This document shows positions 8,548 through 15,998 of a stretch of DNA of 64,000 nucleotides, piece by piece (positions within the stretch are counted from its first letter, which is position 1; each line of letters opens with the position of its first letter). The position numbers and the translations under genes are program-made. The notes beneath the pieces were generated by a model. It was given only the letters and a program-made list of their open reading frames with translations, ran no database searches and was not told the DNA's origin. Source of the DNA: Pacificispira sp965223125 (lineage in GTDB: Bacteria; Pseudomonadota; Alphaproteobacteria; UBA8366; Aestuariispiraceae); contig OZ244984.1 in NCBI GenBank assembly GCA_965223125.1, forward strand, positions 372,001-436,000, in the 5' to 3' direction.

Positions 8548-8562
8548 GATTTTACATATAGT
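8548..8562 (+). promoter_or_regulatory. AT-rich phnW promoter region with box shared with the aepX-type gene
   Basis: The 200 bp before phnW are AT-rich. GATTTTACATAT (8548-8559) recurs with one mismatch at 13543-13554 upstream of the AEP binding-protein gene. TATAGT (8557-8562) would serve as a -10 element without a good -35, which suggests activator dependence. Comparison by eye only. Confidence 0.35.
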
Positions 8563-8617
8563 TTGAACTGGCGATGATGCGCGCAGACGACAACACCCTT
8601 TCGGGAGGGAGTGACCT

Positions 8618-9835
8618 ATGTCCCTGGCCAACGCGCCTGATCCTGCCGCCATATTCGAGGCCCCTGCATTCGAGGCTCCCGCCCTGGGCGAGCCCTATTT
8701 GCTGACCCCCGGCCCGTTGACCACCGCCAGTTCGGTGAAACAGGCAATGCTGCGCGACTGGGGTTCCTGGGATGGCGATTTCCGGGCCATGACCGCGACG
8801 ATGCGGCAGCAGTTGCTGGACATGATCGACGATACCAATGGCGATTTCGACTGCGTGCCGATGCAGGGCAGCGGCACCTTCTGTGTCGAGGCGATGTTGG
8901 CGAGTTTCATTCCCCGAGATGGCAAGGTGCTAGTACTGGCAAACGGGGCCTATGGCCAGCGCACGGTCCAGACGCTGCGCTATCTGGGGCGCGCGCATGC
9001 GGTGATCGACAAGGGCGACTACATGCCGCCCCGAGCCGCCGAGGTTGCCGCCGCACTGGAGGCCGATCCGGCAATCAGCCATGTCGTGGTGATCCATTGC
9101 GAGACCAGTTCCGGAATCCTGAACCCGGTCGCCGAGATTTCCGAGACGGTCTATACCCACGGTCGCAAGCTGCTGATCGATTCCATGAGTGCCTTCGGAG
9201 CGATCCCGCTGGGCGTGAAAGACGTGCGCTACGAAGCTGTTGTCTCCTCCGCCAATAAATGTATCGAGGGCGTGCCCGGCTTCGGCTTCGTGCTGGCCCG
9301 CAAGACGGAACTGGCCGCCGCCGAAGGGCGCAGCCATTCGCTGAGCCTCGATCTGCATGCCCAATGGGCGCATATGAACAAGACCGGCCAATGGCGCTTC
9401 ACCCCGCCGACCCATACCGTTGCCGCCTTCATCGAGGCACTGCGCCTGCACCGGGAAGAGGGTGGGGTCGCCGCACGGGGCGCACGCTATACAAGGAACC
9501 GCGACGTGATGGTCGCAGGCATGCGCGATCTGGGCTTTGAAACCCTGCTTAAGGATGGTTGGCTGTCGCCGATCATCGTCACCTTCTTCAGCCCCGCCGA
9601 TCCGAATTTTGCCTTCGACCGGTTCTACGACCTGATGAAGTCCAAGGGTTTCATCATCTATCCGGGCAAACTGACCGTCGTCGACAGTTTCCGCATCGGG
9701 TGCATCGGGCGAATGGATCACCATGTCATGCGCAAGGTTGTGGCCGCCGCCGGGGAAGCCCTTGCCGAAATGGGCGTGACCAGTGCCGCGCCACCGGAAA
9801 CAGCCATTGCAGAGCGCGCCAGACTGGCCGCCTGA
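8618..9835 (+). CDS. phnW: 2-aminoethylphosphonate--pyruvate transaminase
   Basis: PLP enzyme that moves the amino group of 2-aminoethylphosphonate to pyruvate, giving phosphonoacetaldehyde and alanine. The 405-residue protein has the PhnW signature LLTPGPLTT (28-36), MLRDWGSWDGDF, the PLP phosphate contact PMQGSGTF, VIHCETSSGILNP, the LIDSMSAFGAIP strand, and the Schiff-base lysine in SSANKCIEG (Lys214). It carries about 25 extra N-terminal residues with repeated EAP units (FEAPAFEAPALGEP) compared with the usual start. A strong ribosome site GGGAGG lies at 8604-8609. It opens the phnW-phnA-phnY catabolic set; no phosphonatase (phnX) gene is nearby, so flux must go through PhnY and PhnA. Confidence 0.95.
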   Translation: MSLANAPDPAAIFEAPAFEAPALGEPYLLTPGPLTTASSVKQAMLRDWGSWDGDFRAMTATMRQQLLDMIDDTNGDFDCVPMQGSGTFCVEAMLASFIPRDGKVLVLANGAYGQRTVQTLRYLGRAHAVIDKGDYMPPRAAEVAAALEADPAISHVVVIHCETSSGILNPVAEISETVYTHGRKLLIDSMSAFGAIPLGVKDVRYEAVVSSANKCIEGVPGFGFVLARKTELAAAEGRSHSLSLDLHAQWAHMNKTGQWRFTPPTHTVAAFIEALRLHREEGGVAARGARYTRNRDVMVAGMRDLGFETLLKDGWLSPIIVTFFSPADPNFAFDRFYDLMKSKGFIIYPGKLTVVDSFRIGCIGRMDHHVMRKVVAAAGEALAEMGVTSAAPPETAIAERARLAA

Positions 9836-9864
9836 CTCATCGTTACTGAAAGAAGGACATTGTT

Positions 9865-11121
9865 ATGAACCATATCGCCACCCCGGTACTGACCGTGAAC
9901 GGCCGCGACTATCCAACCCCGAAGGTTCCGGCGGTCGCGATCTGCCTGGACGGGTGCGAGCCCGCCTATCTGGACGAAGCGATCAAGGCCGGGATCATGC
10001 CTGCGCTGGAGAAAATCCTGGCGAAGGGGACACGGCGTCTGGCCCATTGCGTGGTGCCAAGCTTCACCAATCCGAACAACATCTCCATCGTCACCGGCCG
10101 CCCACCCTCGGTCCACGGGATTTGCGGCAACTTCCTGCTGGATCAGGAAACCGGCAAGGAAGTGATGATGAACGACCCGCGCTTCCTGCGCGCGCCCAGT
10201 ATCTTCAAGGCATTTTTCGATGCCGGTGCGAAGATCGCGGTGGTGACGGCAAAGGACAAGCTGCGCCCGCTGCTCGGCCATGGTCTCGATTTCAGCAGTG
10301 GTCGGGCGATCTCCTTCTCTTCCGAGAAATCCGATCAGACGACATTGGCGGCGAACGGCATCGACAATGCCGCCAAATGGCTGGGCCGTCCGGTGCCAGA
10401 TGTCTATTCTGCCGAACTGTCGGAATTCATCTTCGCGGCGGGTTTGAAGCTGATGCAGGAATTCAAACCGGACATCCTGTATCTTTCCACCACCGACTAT
10501 GTGCAGCACAAGCACGCGCCAGGCACACCAGGAGCGAATGCCTTCTATGCCATGTTCGACACCTATCTTGGTCAGTTGGACGATATGGGTGCGGTCATCG
10601 CGATCACCGCCGATCACGGCATGAAGCCCAAACATACCGCCGATGGTCAGCCGGATATCATCTATGTCCAGGACCTGCTGGATGACTGGTACGGCAAGGA
10701 TGGCGCACGGGTTATCCTGCCGATCACCGACCCGTATCTGGTCCATCACGGCGCGCTCGGCTCCTTCGCAACTGCCTATCTGCCGAAGGGTGCGGATCGT
10801 GCGGAGGCCATTGCCCGATTGAAGACGATCCCCGGCATGGATGTGGTGATCGACCGCGAGACGGCGGCAGAGCGTTTCGAACTGCCTGCCGACCGGATCG
10901 GCGATATCGTGCTGGTCTGTTCCGAGAACAAGACCATCGGCACCAGCGCCGACCGCCACGACCTGTCGGGCCTTAAAGAGCCGCTGCGTTCCCATGGCGG
11001 GATTTCGGAACAGGTCGTACCCTTCATCATTAACCGGGTGATCGAAGACATGCCGGAAGCGCCAGTACTGCGCAATTTCGATGCCTATTACTACGCGGCC
11101 ATGGCGGCTGCACGGGCCTGA
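9865..11121 (+). CDS. phnA: Phosphonoacetate hydrolase
   Basis: Zinc-dependent member of the alkaline phosphatase superfamily that cleaves the C-P bond of phosphonoacetate to acetate and phosphate. The 418-residue protein shows the first metal aspartate in VAICLDGCEPAY (Asp29), the catalytic threonine in VVPSFTNPNN (Thr68), and the later metal sites in TTDYVQHKHAPG and ITADHGMKPKH, with a further histidine in PLRSHGGISEQ. Length and motif spacing fit known PhnA. It lies 29 bp after phnW and 11 bp before phnY, consistent with one transcript. It should not be confused with the unrelated Zn-ribbon protein also called PhnA in E. coli. Confidence 0.94.
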   Translation: MNHIATPVLTVNGRDYPTPKVPAVAICLDGCEPAYLDEAIKAGIMPALEKILAKGTRRLAHCVVPSFTNPNNISIVTGRPPSVHGICGNFLLDQETGKEVMMNDPRFLRAPSIFKAFFDAGAKIAVVTAKDKLRPLLGHGLDFSSGRAISFSSEKSDQTTLAANGIDNAAKWLGRPVPDVYSAELSEFIFAAGLKLMQEFKPDILYLSTTDYVQHKHAPGTPGANAFYAMFDTYLGQLDDMGAVIAITADHGMKPKHTADGQPDIIYVQDLLDDWYGKDGARVILPITDPYLVHHGALGSFATAYLPKGADRAEAIARLKTIPGMDVVIDRETAAERFELPADRIGDIVLVCSENKTIGTSADRHDLSGLKEPLRSHGGISEQVVPFIINRVIEDMPEAPVLRNFDAYYYAAMAAARA

Positions 11122-11132
11122 AGGACGAGACG

Positions 11133-12593
11133 ATGACCGCCATCCAGAAGCCCAAATCGTCGATCCGACACGAACCGATGCGGATCGCCGGACGCAAGGT
11201 TGACGCCGATGGCGTGATTGAGGTCCGCTATCCCTATACCAATGCGGTAATCGGCACCGTCCCGGCGGGTGATGCCCGCCATGCCCGGCAGGCCTTCGAG
11301 ATCGCGGCGGCCTATACGCCGACGCTGACCCGCTACGAGCGTCAGCAGATCCTCCTGAAAACAGCGGAGGGGCTGGTCGCTCGACGGGACGAGTTGTCGG
11401 ATGTGATCACACTGGAACTCGGCATTTCGAAGGCAGATTCGCTCTATGAGGTCGGGCGTGCTTATGACGTTTTCAGCCTGGCCGGTTACCTCTGCATTCA
11501 GGATGATGGGGAGATATTCTCCTGCGACCTGACACCCCATGGCAAAGCGCGCAAGATCTTCACTCTGCGCGAACCGCTGAACGCGATTTCCGCGATCACA
11601 CCGTTCAATCATCCGCTCAACATGGTCTCGCATAAGGTCGCGCCCGCGATTGCCACCAACAACTGCACCGTGGTGAAGCCGACCGACCTGACGCCGATTA
11701 CGGCGCTGCTGCTGGCCGATATTCTCTATGAGGCCGGCCTGCCGCCGGAAATGCTGTCTGTCGTCACCGGCATGCCTGCCGATATCGGTGACGAGATGAT
11801 CACCAACCCGGCCATTGACCTGATCACGTTTACCGGCGGCGTTCCGGTCGGCAAGATGATTGCCGCCAAGGCAGGGTATCGCCGCGCCGTGCTGGAACTG
11901 GGCGGAAATGACCCGCTGATCATCCTGAATGATCTCTCCGACGAGGATCTGAAGAAAGCTGCGGAACTGGCCGTCCTGGGCGCGACGAAGAATTCAGGAC
12001 AGCGCTGCACGGCGGTAAAGCGAATCCTGTGTCAGGAAAGTGTCGCCGACCGGTTCGTGCCGATGGTGCTGGAACGCGCGAAGCGCATCCGCTTCGGCGA
12101 TCCGATGCACCCGACGACCGACCTCGGCACCGTGGTTCATGAAGCTGCCGCCACACTGTTCGAATCCCGCGTCCACATGGCCGCCGAACAGGGGGCAGAC
12201 ATCCTCTATAATCCGGGCCGCCAGGGGGCGCTGCTGCCGCCCATTGTCATCGACCACGTGCCCCATGGCAGCGAGTTGGTGATGGAGGAAACATTCGGCC
12301 CCATCATCCCGATCATCCGCGCACCGGATGACGATGATCAACTGATCGCCCTGTCCAATTCCACCGCCTTCGGCCTGTCATCGGGTGTCTGCACCAATGA
12401 TTTCCGCCGCATGCAGAAATACATCGCAGGACTGAAAGTCGGGACGGTGAATATCTGGGAAGTCCCCGGCTATCGCATCGAAATGTCACCCTTTGGCGGG
12501 ATCAAGGATTCCGGCAATGGATTCAAGGAAGGTGTCATCGAGGCGATGAAAAGCTATACGAATGTAAAGACCTTCTCCCTCCCCTGGGGCTAA
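11133..12593 (+). CDS. phnY: Phosphonoacetaldehyde dehydrogenase
   Basis: NAD-dependent aldehyde dehydrogenase superfamily enzyme that oxidises phosphonoacetaldehyde (from PhnW) to phosphonoacetate (for PhnA). Visible motifs: the oxyanion-hole asparagine in TPFNHPLN (Asn159), coenzyme site VVKPTDLTPIT, VVTGMPADIGDE, TFTGGVPVGK, the general base in LELGGNDPL (Glu255) and the nucleophile in NSGQRCTAVKR (Cys292), then EETFGPIIP. The 486-residue length is normal. ALDH motifs alone do not give substrate; the specific name comes from its position directly after phnW and phnA, the established PhnWAY route. Confidence 0.92.
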   Translation: MTAIQKPKSSIRHEPMRIAGRKVDADGVIEVRYPYTNAVIGTVPAGDARHARQAFEIAAAYTPTLTRYERQQILLKTAEGLVARRDELSDVITLELGISKADSLYEVGRAYDVFSLAGYLCIQDDGEIFSCDLTPHGKARKIFTLREPLNAISAITPFNHPLNMVSHKVAPAIATNNCTVVKPTDLTPITALLLADILYEAGLPPEMLSVVTGMPADIGDEMITNPAIDLITFTGGVPVGKMIAAKAGYRRAVLELGGNDPLIILNDLSDEDLKKAAELAVLGATKNSGQRCTAVKRILCQESVADRFVPMVLERAKRIRFGDPMHPTTDLGTVVHEAAATLFESRVHMAAEQGADILYNPGRQGALLPPIVIDHVPHGSELVMEETFGPIIPIIRAPDDDDQLIALSNSTAFGLSSGVCTNDFRRMQKYIAGLKVGTVNIWEVPGYRIEMSPFGGIKDSGNGFKEGVIEAMKSYTNVKTFSLPWG

Positions 12594-12645
12594 GCGGTTG
12601 CATTTAGACGCCTGATCGCCGCCCCGTTTCAGGACGATAGTTCCC

Positions 12646-13482
12646 GTGTCCACTTTTGCGCTTGTCCTGGTTCTGACGGCAGCGGTGCTGCATGCGTCAT
12701 GGAATGCCCTCGTCAAAGCGGCGGACGACCGGGCCGTAATCCTGGGTGCAGTATCGCTGACCCATGCGATAGCCGGGGTTGGTCTTATTCTGATATCTCC
12801 GCCGCCAGCGGTCGAAAGCTGGCCCGCCATCGTGACATCGACTGTGGTTCATTATGGCTATTATACGCTGCTGTTTCAGGCATACCGGCTGGGCGATCTG
12901 TCCCAAGTCTATCCGATTTCCAGGGGTCTGGCCCCCGCTCTGGTCGCCTTCGGTGCCTTTGTGCTGATCGGGGAGAGCCTGACGCCACTGGGATGGGCCG
13001 GACTGGCGACAGTCTCCATCGGGATCGGGTTCCTGGCCCTTCAGCGCGGCGCGGCCAAGGCTGATCCCAGGGCCGTCTGGGTAGCGGTTCTGCTGGGCAT
13101 CTGCATCGCCGGATACTCCGTTGCCGACGGGATCGGTATTCGCCTGTCCGACAGTCCGGGTGGTTATATGGGCTGGTTGTTCCTCGGCGAGGCCCCGGTG
13201 CCGCTCTTGATGGTCTGGTGGCGTCTGCGGAAGCAGGGCAGGATCGACCCGAAGATCGCCGCTTTGGGAGTCTTTGGCGGGGTTCTGGCCGTCGGCGCCT
13301 ATGGCCTGGCCATGTTCGCGACAACCCTTGCACCGCTCGGTGCTGTCTCCGCTGTCCGGGAATCCAGTGTCATCATTGCCGCCCTGATCGGCTTGTTCAT
13401 ATTCGGGGAACGGCCCTGGCTGGGCCGTCTGATCTGCGCTGCTGTGGTTGCGGTTGGGGTTATGGCGCTGGCCCTAGCCTGA
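12646..13482 (+). CDS. EamA/DMT-family membrane transporter
   Basis: A 278-residue integral membrane protein with about ten hydrophobic segments arranged as two EamA halves; typical pieces are VLHASWNALVKAADDRAVILG at the start, LSQVYPISRGLAPALVAFGAFVLIGESLT closing the first half and LAPLGAVSAVRESSVIIAALIGLFIFGER closing the second. The start is a GTG at 12646. The family exports or exchanges small metabolites such as amino acids. It lies 52 bp after phnY and so may be part of the phosphonate operon, perhaps moving a pathway intermediate, the substrate or alanine, but no substrate can be read from the sequence. Confidence 0.82.
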   Translation: MSTFALVLVLTAAVLHASWNALVKAADDRAVILGAVSLTHAIAGVGLILISPPPAVESWPAIVTSTVVHYGYYTLLFQAYRLGDLSQVYPISRGLAPALVAFGAFVLIGESLTPLGWAGLATVSIGIGFLALQRGAAKADPRAVWVAVLLGICIAGYSVADGIGIRLSDSPGGYMGWLFLGEAPVPLLMVWWRLRKQGRIDPKIAALGVFGGVLAVGAYGLAMFATTLAPLGAVSAVRESSVIIAALIGLFIFGERPWLGRLICAAVVAVGVMALALA

Positions 13483-13734
13483 CCTTCATCCTCCATACAG
13501 AGCCAATGTATCGTATTTTTTTGAAGAAACATAAATTAAATAGATTTTACTTATCGATACAAGGTTCCCAAACTCCTTTTCGGAAGGGGGAGCCGAAATC
13601 TGAACAATTCCGATAAGTGCTGAATTATTAATCAGGTTTTCCGGTAGACCCAACGGGATTCGGACGGCATCATCTTCGTGCGATCCCGACTTCTTTAAAA
13701 ACTGAACAGGCAAGCGGAAACAAGGGGACTGAAA
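13483..13734 (+). promoter_or_regulatory. AT-rich regulatory spacer upstream of the AEP import genes
   Basis: A 252-bp spacer without a gene. It holds an inverted GTATCG (13508-13513) / CGATAC (13555-13560) pair enclosing a very AT-rich segment, the box GATTTTACTTAT (13543-13554) that matches 11 of 12 bases of the phnW upstream box, and a small CTCCTT-TTCGG-AAGG hairpin near 13575. This is likely the promoter and control region of the transporter genes. No Pho box was recognised. Confidence 0.45.
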
Positions 13735-14757
13735 ATGACACGCAAAGCTTCCATTCTCATGAGCGCCGTCGCGGCGGTCATGATGTCCGGGTCGGCCCTG
13801 GCCGAAACCGAACTGACGGTCTATACCGCGATTGAGGCCGAAGACCTGCAGCGCTATGCGGCGGCCTTCAACAAGGAACATCCGGATATAAAGGTAAACT
13901 GGGTTCGCGATTCAACCGGGGTCGTGACAGCGAAACTGCTGGCGGAAAAGAACAATCCGCAGGCGGATGTGGTCTGGGGACTGGCCGCGACCTCGCTGCT
14001 GGTGCTGAAATCCGAAGGCATGCTGGAGCCTTATGCCCCGAAAGGCATTGAAAATCTGAAACCGCTGTTCCGTGACAAGGACAATCCACCGTCCTGGACC
14101 GGCATGGATGCCTGGCTGGCGGCGATCTGTTTCAATACCGTTGAAGGCGAGAAACTGGGTCTGACTGTTCCGAAAACCTGGAAAGACCTGACCAAGCCGG
14201 AATATCAGGGCCATGTCGTGATGCCGAACCCGGCCTCCTCCGGCACCGGTTTTCTTGACGTGTCGAGCTGGCTGCAGATCTTTGGTGAAACCGATGGATG
14301 GGCCTATATGGATGCTCTGCACGAAAACATCGCCGCCTATACCCATTCCGGCTCCAAACCCTGTAAGATGGCTGCCGCTGGTGAAACCCCGATTGGTATT
14401 TCCTTCGCATTCCGGGCAGCCAAATCCAAGTCCGATGGCGCACCGCTTGAAATCGTCGTGCCGGAAGAAGGTATCGGCTGGGATATGGAAGCCAATGCCA
14501 TCATCGCCGGAACTGACAATCTGGAAGCCGCACAAACCCTGATGGACTGGGCCATCAGCCCGGCCGCCATGGTCGAATACAATGTCGGCTATGCCGTTGT
14601 CGCCATCGATGGTATCGCAAAGCCGGTTGAGCATTTCCCGGAAAATATCGAATCGAAAATGATCGACAACGATTTCGAATGGGCTGCCAACAACCGCAGT
14701 GCGATTCTGGACGAATGGAAGAAACGCTACGATACGAAATCTGAACCAAAGAGCTGA
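13735..14757 (+). CDS. AEP-type ABC transporter periplasmic binding protein
   Basis: A 340-residue extracellular solute-binding protein (iron/AEP-type cluster). Residues 1-23 are a signal peptide (MTRKASILMSAVAAVMMSGSALA). The mature protein begins ETELTVYTAIEAEDLQRYAAAF and contains DSTGVVTAKLLAEKNNPQADVVWG, YQGHVVMPNPASSGTGFL and GWDMEANAIIAG, the pattern of putative 2-aminoethylphosphonate binding proteins (AepX/PhnS-like). It would capture AEP in the periplasm and deliver it to the permease encoded two genes on. The context, phnWAY upstream and matching ATPase and fused permease downstream, supports the substrate. A terminator-like hairpin directly after it probably raises its expression above that of the ATPase and permease. 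Confidence 0.88.
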   Translation: MTRKASILMSAVAAVMMSGSALAETELTVYTAIEAEDLQRYAAAFNKEHPDIKVNWVRDSTGVVTAKLLAEKNNPQADVVWGLAATSLLVLKSEGMLEPYAPKGIENLKPLFRDKDNPPSWTGMDAWLAAICFNTVEGEKLGLTVPKTWKDLTKPEYQGHVVMPNPASSGTGFLDVSSWLQIFGETDGWAYMDALHENIAAYTHSGSKPCKMAAAGETPIGISFAFRAAKSKSDGAPLEIVVPEEGIGWDMEANAIIAGTDNLEAAQTLMDWAISPAAMVEYNVGYAVVAIDGIAKPVEHFPENIESKMIDNDFEWAANNRSAILDEWKKRYDTKSEPKS

Positions 14758-14778
14758 TACACATCTGCCTTTAATAAG

Positions 14779-14812
14779 ACAGGCGTCGTTCCAACAGGAC
14801 GGCGCCTGTTTT
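14779..14812 (+). terminator. Partial terminator after the AEP binding-protein gene
   Basis: ACAGGCGTCGT (14779-14789) pairs with ACGGCGCCTGT (14799-14809), one mismatch, 9-nt loop, then TTT. It lies within the transport gene set and would let most transcripts end after the binding protein. Confidence 0.75.
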
Positions 14813-14832
14813 CCAGATTATTTTCCACCCGG

Positions 14833-15996
14833 ATGGTGACGATGACAGACGTGACGAAGACAGACCCTGCCCTCGCCGCAGATACAGTACCGAACGCCGC
14901 TCCGGAATCCGGCGCCGCCTATCTTAGAATCGAAAACCTCTGGAAAGCCTTCGGCGACTTTCTGGCGCTGAAGGATATCTCTCTCGACGTGAGGCGGGGT
15001 GAATTCGTCTGTTTTCTGGGTCCGTCCGGTTGTGGCAAGACGACTCTCCTGCGCGCGATCGCGGGCCTGGACCCGCAGACACGCGGCACGATCATTCAGG
15101 GCGATCAGGATATATCCCTGCTGCCGCCGTCAAAACGCGATTACGGAATTGTATTTCAGTCCTATGCGTTGTTTCCGAACCTGACGATTGAAAAGAACAT
15201 CTCTTTCGGGTTGGAAAATACCGGTCGGTCGCGATCGGAAACCGCCGCCAGGGTCTCCGAACTGCTGTCACTTGTGGGTCTGTCCGATCAGGCAAAGAAA
15301 TACCCGGCCCAACTGTCCGGTGGTCAGCAGCAGCGCATCGCGCTTGCTCGCGCAATAGCGATTTCACCAGGCCTGCTCTTGCTGGACGAACCGCTTTCAG
15401 CGCTAGATGCAAAAGTCCGCATCTTCCTGCGCCACGAGATCAAGGAATTGCAGCGCAAGCTGGGTGTCACCACGATCATGGTTACGCATGATCAGGAAGA
15501 AGCGCTGTCCATGGCCGACCGAATCGTCGTCATGAACCATGGTGTGATCGAACAGATCGGTACGCCAACCGAAATCTACCGCCATCCAAGTACGCTCTTC
15601 GTCGCCGATTTCATCGGTGAGACCAACAAGGTAAAAAGCGCCTATCGCAACGGAACCGTATTGCTGGGCTCGAATGAGATCAATTGCGCGGCCAGCGGCA
15701 TATCCGACGGGGCCAATGTGACCGTTGCCATTCGCCCGGAAGATCTCATCCCCCATCTGACGGACGATATCACGGAACAGAATTCAAGACAGAACATCAT
15801 TCCGGTAACGCTGGAAGAGATGGAATTCCTGGGCTCCTACTGGCGCTGTCACCTCAGCGGCAACAGCCTGGACGGACGAACCCTGATCGCCAATTTCTCG
15901 ATGAACGCCGTGCGTCGGCTCGACCTGAAAGACGGCATGGATATGGCGGTGGAACTGCCGCGCGACCGTGTTCTCGTCTTCCCGCAGGATACGTAA
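14833..15996 (+). CDS. AEP-type ABC transporter ATP-binding protein
   Basis: A 387-residue ABC ATPase energising import. Walker A GPSGCGKTT, Q-loop VFQSYALFPNLT, signature LSGGQQQRIALARAIA, Walker B LLLLDEPLSALD and switch histidine VTHDQEEAL are all present, followed by a TOBE-type C-terminal domain from about residue 275. The start at 14833 is uncertain; an ATG nine bases on would serve as well. It is followed one base after its stop by the permease gene. The CUT1/PotA-type sequence alone would allow polyamine, iron or AEP transport, but the gene order binding protein-ATPase-fused permease next to phnWAY points to AEP. Confidence 0.9.
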   Translation: MVTMTDVTKTDPALAADTVPNAAPESGAAYLRIENLWKAFGDFLALKDISLDVRRGEFVCFLGPSGCGKTTLLRAIAGLDPQTRGTIIQGDQDISLLPPSKRDYGIVFQSYALFPNLTIEKNISFGLENTGRSRSETAARVSELLSLVGLSDQAKKYPAQLSGGQQQRIALARAIAISPGLLLLDEPLSALDAKVRIFLRHEIKELQRKLGVTTIMVTHDQEEALSMADRIVVMNHGVIEQIGTPTEIYRHPSTLFVADFIGETNKVKSAYRNGTVLLGSNEINCAASGISDGANVTVAIRPEDLIPHLTDDITEQNSRQNIIPVTLEEMEFLGSYWRCHLSGNSLDGRTLIANFSMNAVRRLDLKDGMDMAVELPRDRVLVFPQDT

Positions 15997-15998
15997 TC

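Noticed and set aside
9718..10995. A 425-codon minus-strand open frame over phnA
   Set aside because: Mirror frame of a well-supported phnA gene; no recognisable domain.
15684..15998. N-terminal extension of the AEP permease
   Set aside because: This part of the open frame overlaps the ATPase C-terminal domain in another frame and encodes a motif-free Arg/Gly-rich sequence; the ATG at 15999 directly precedes the family-like start.
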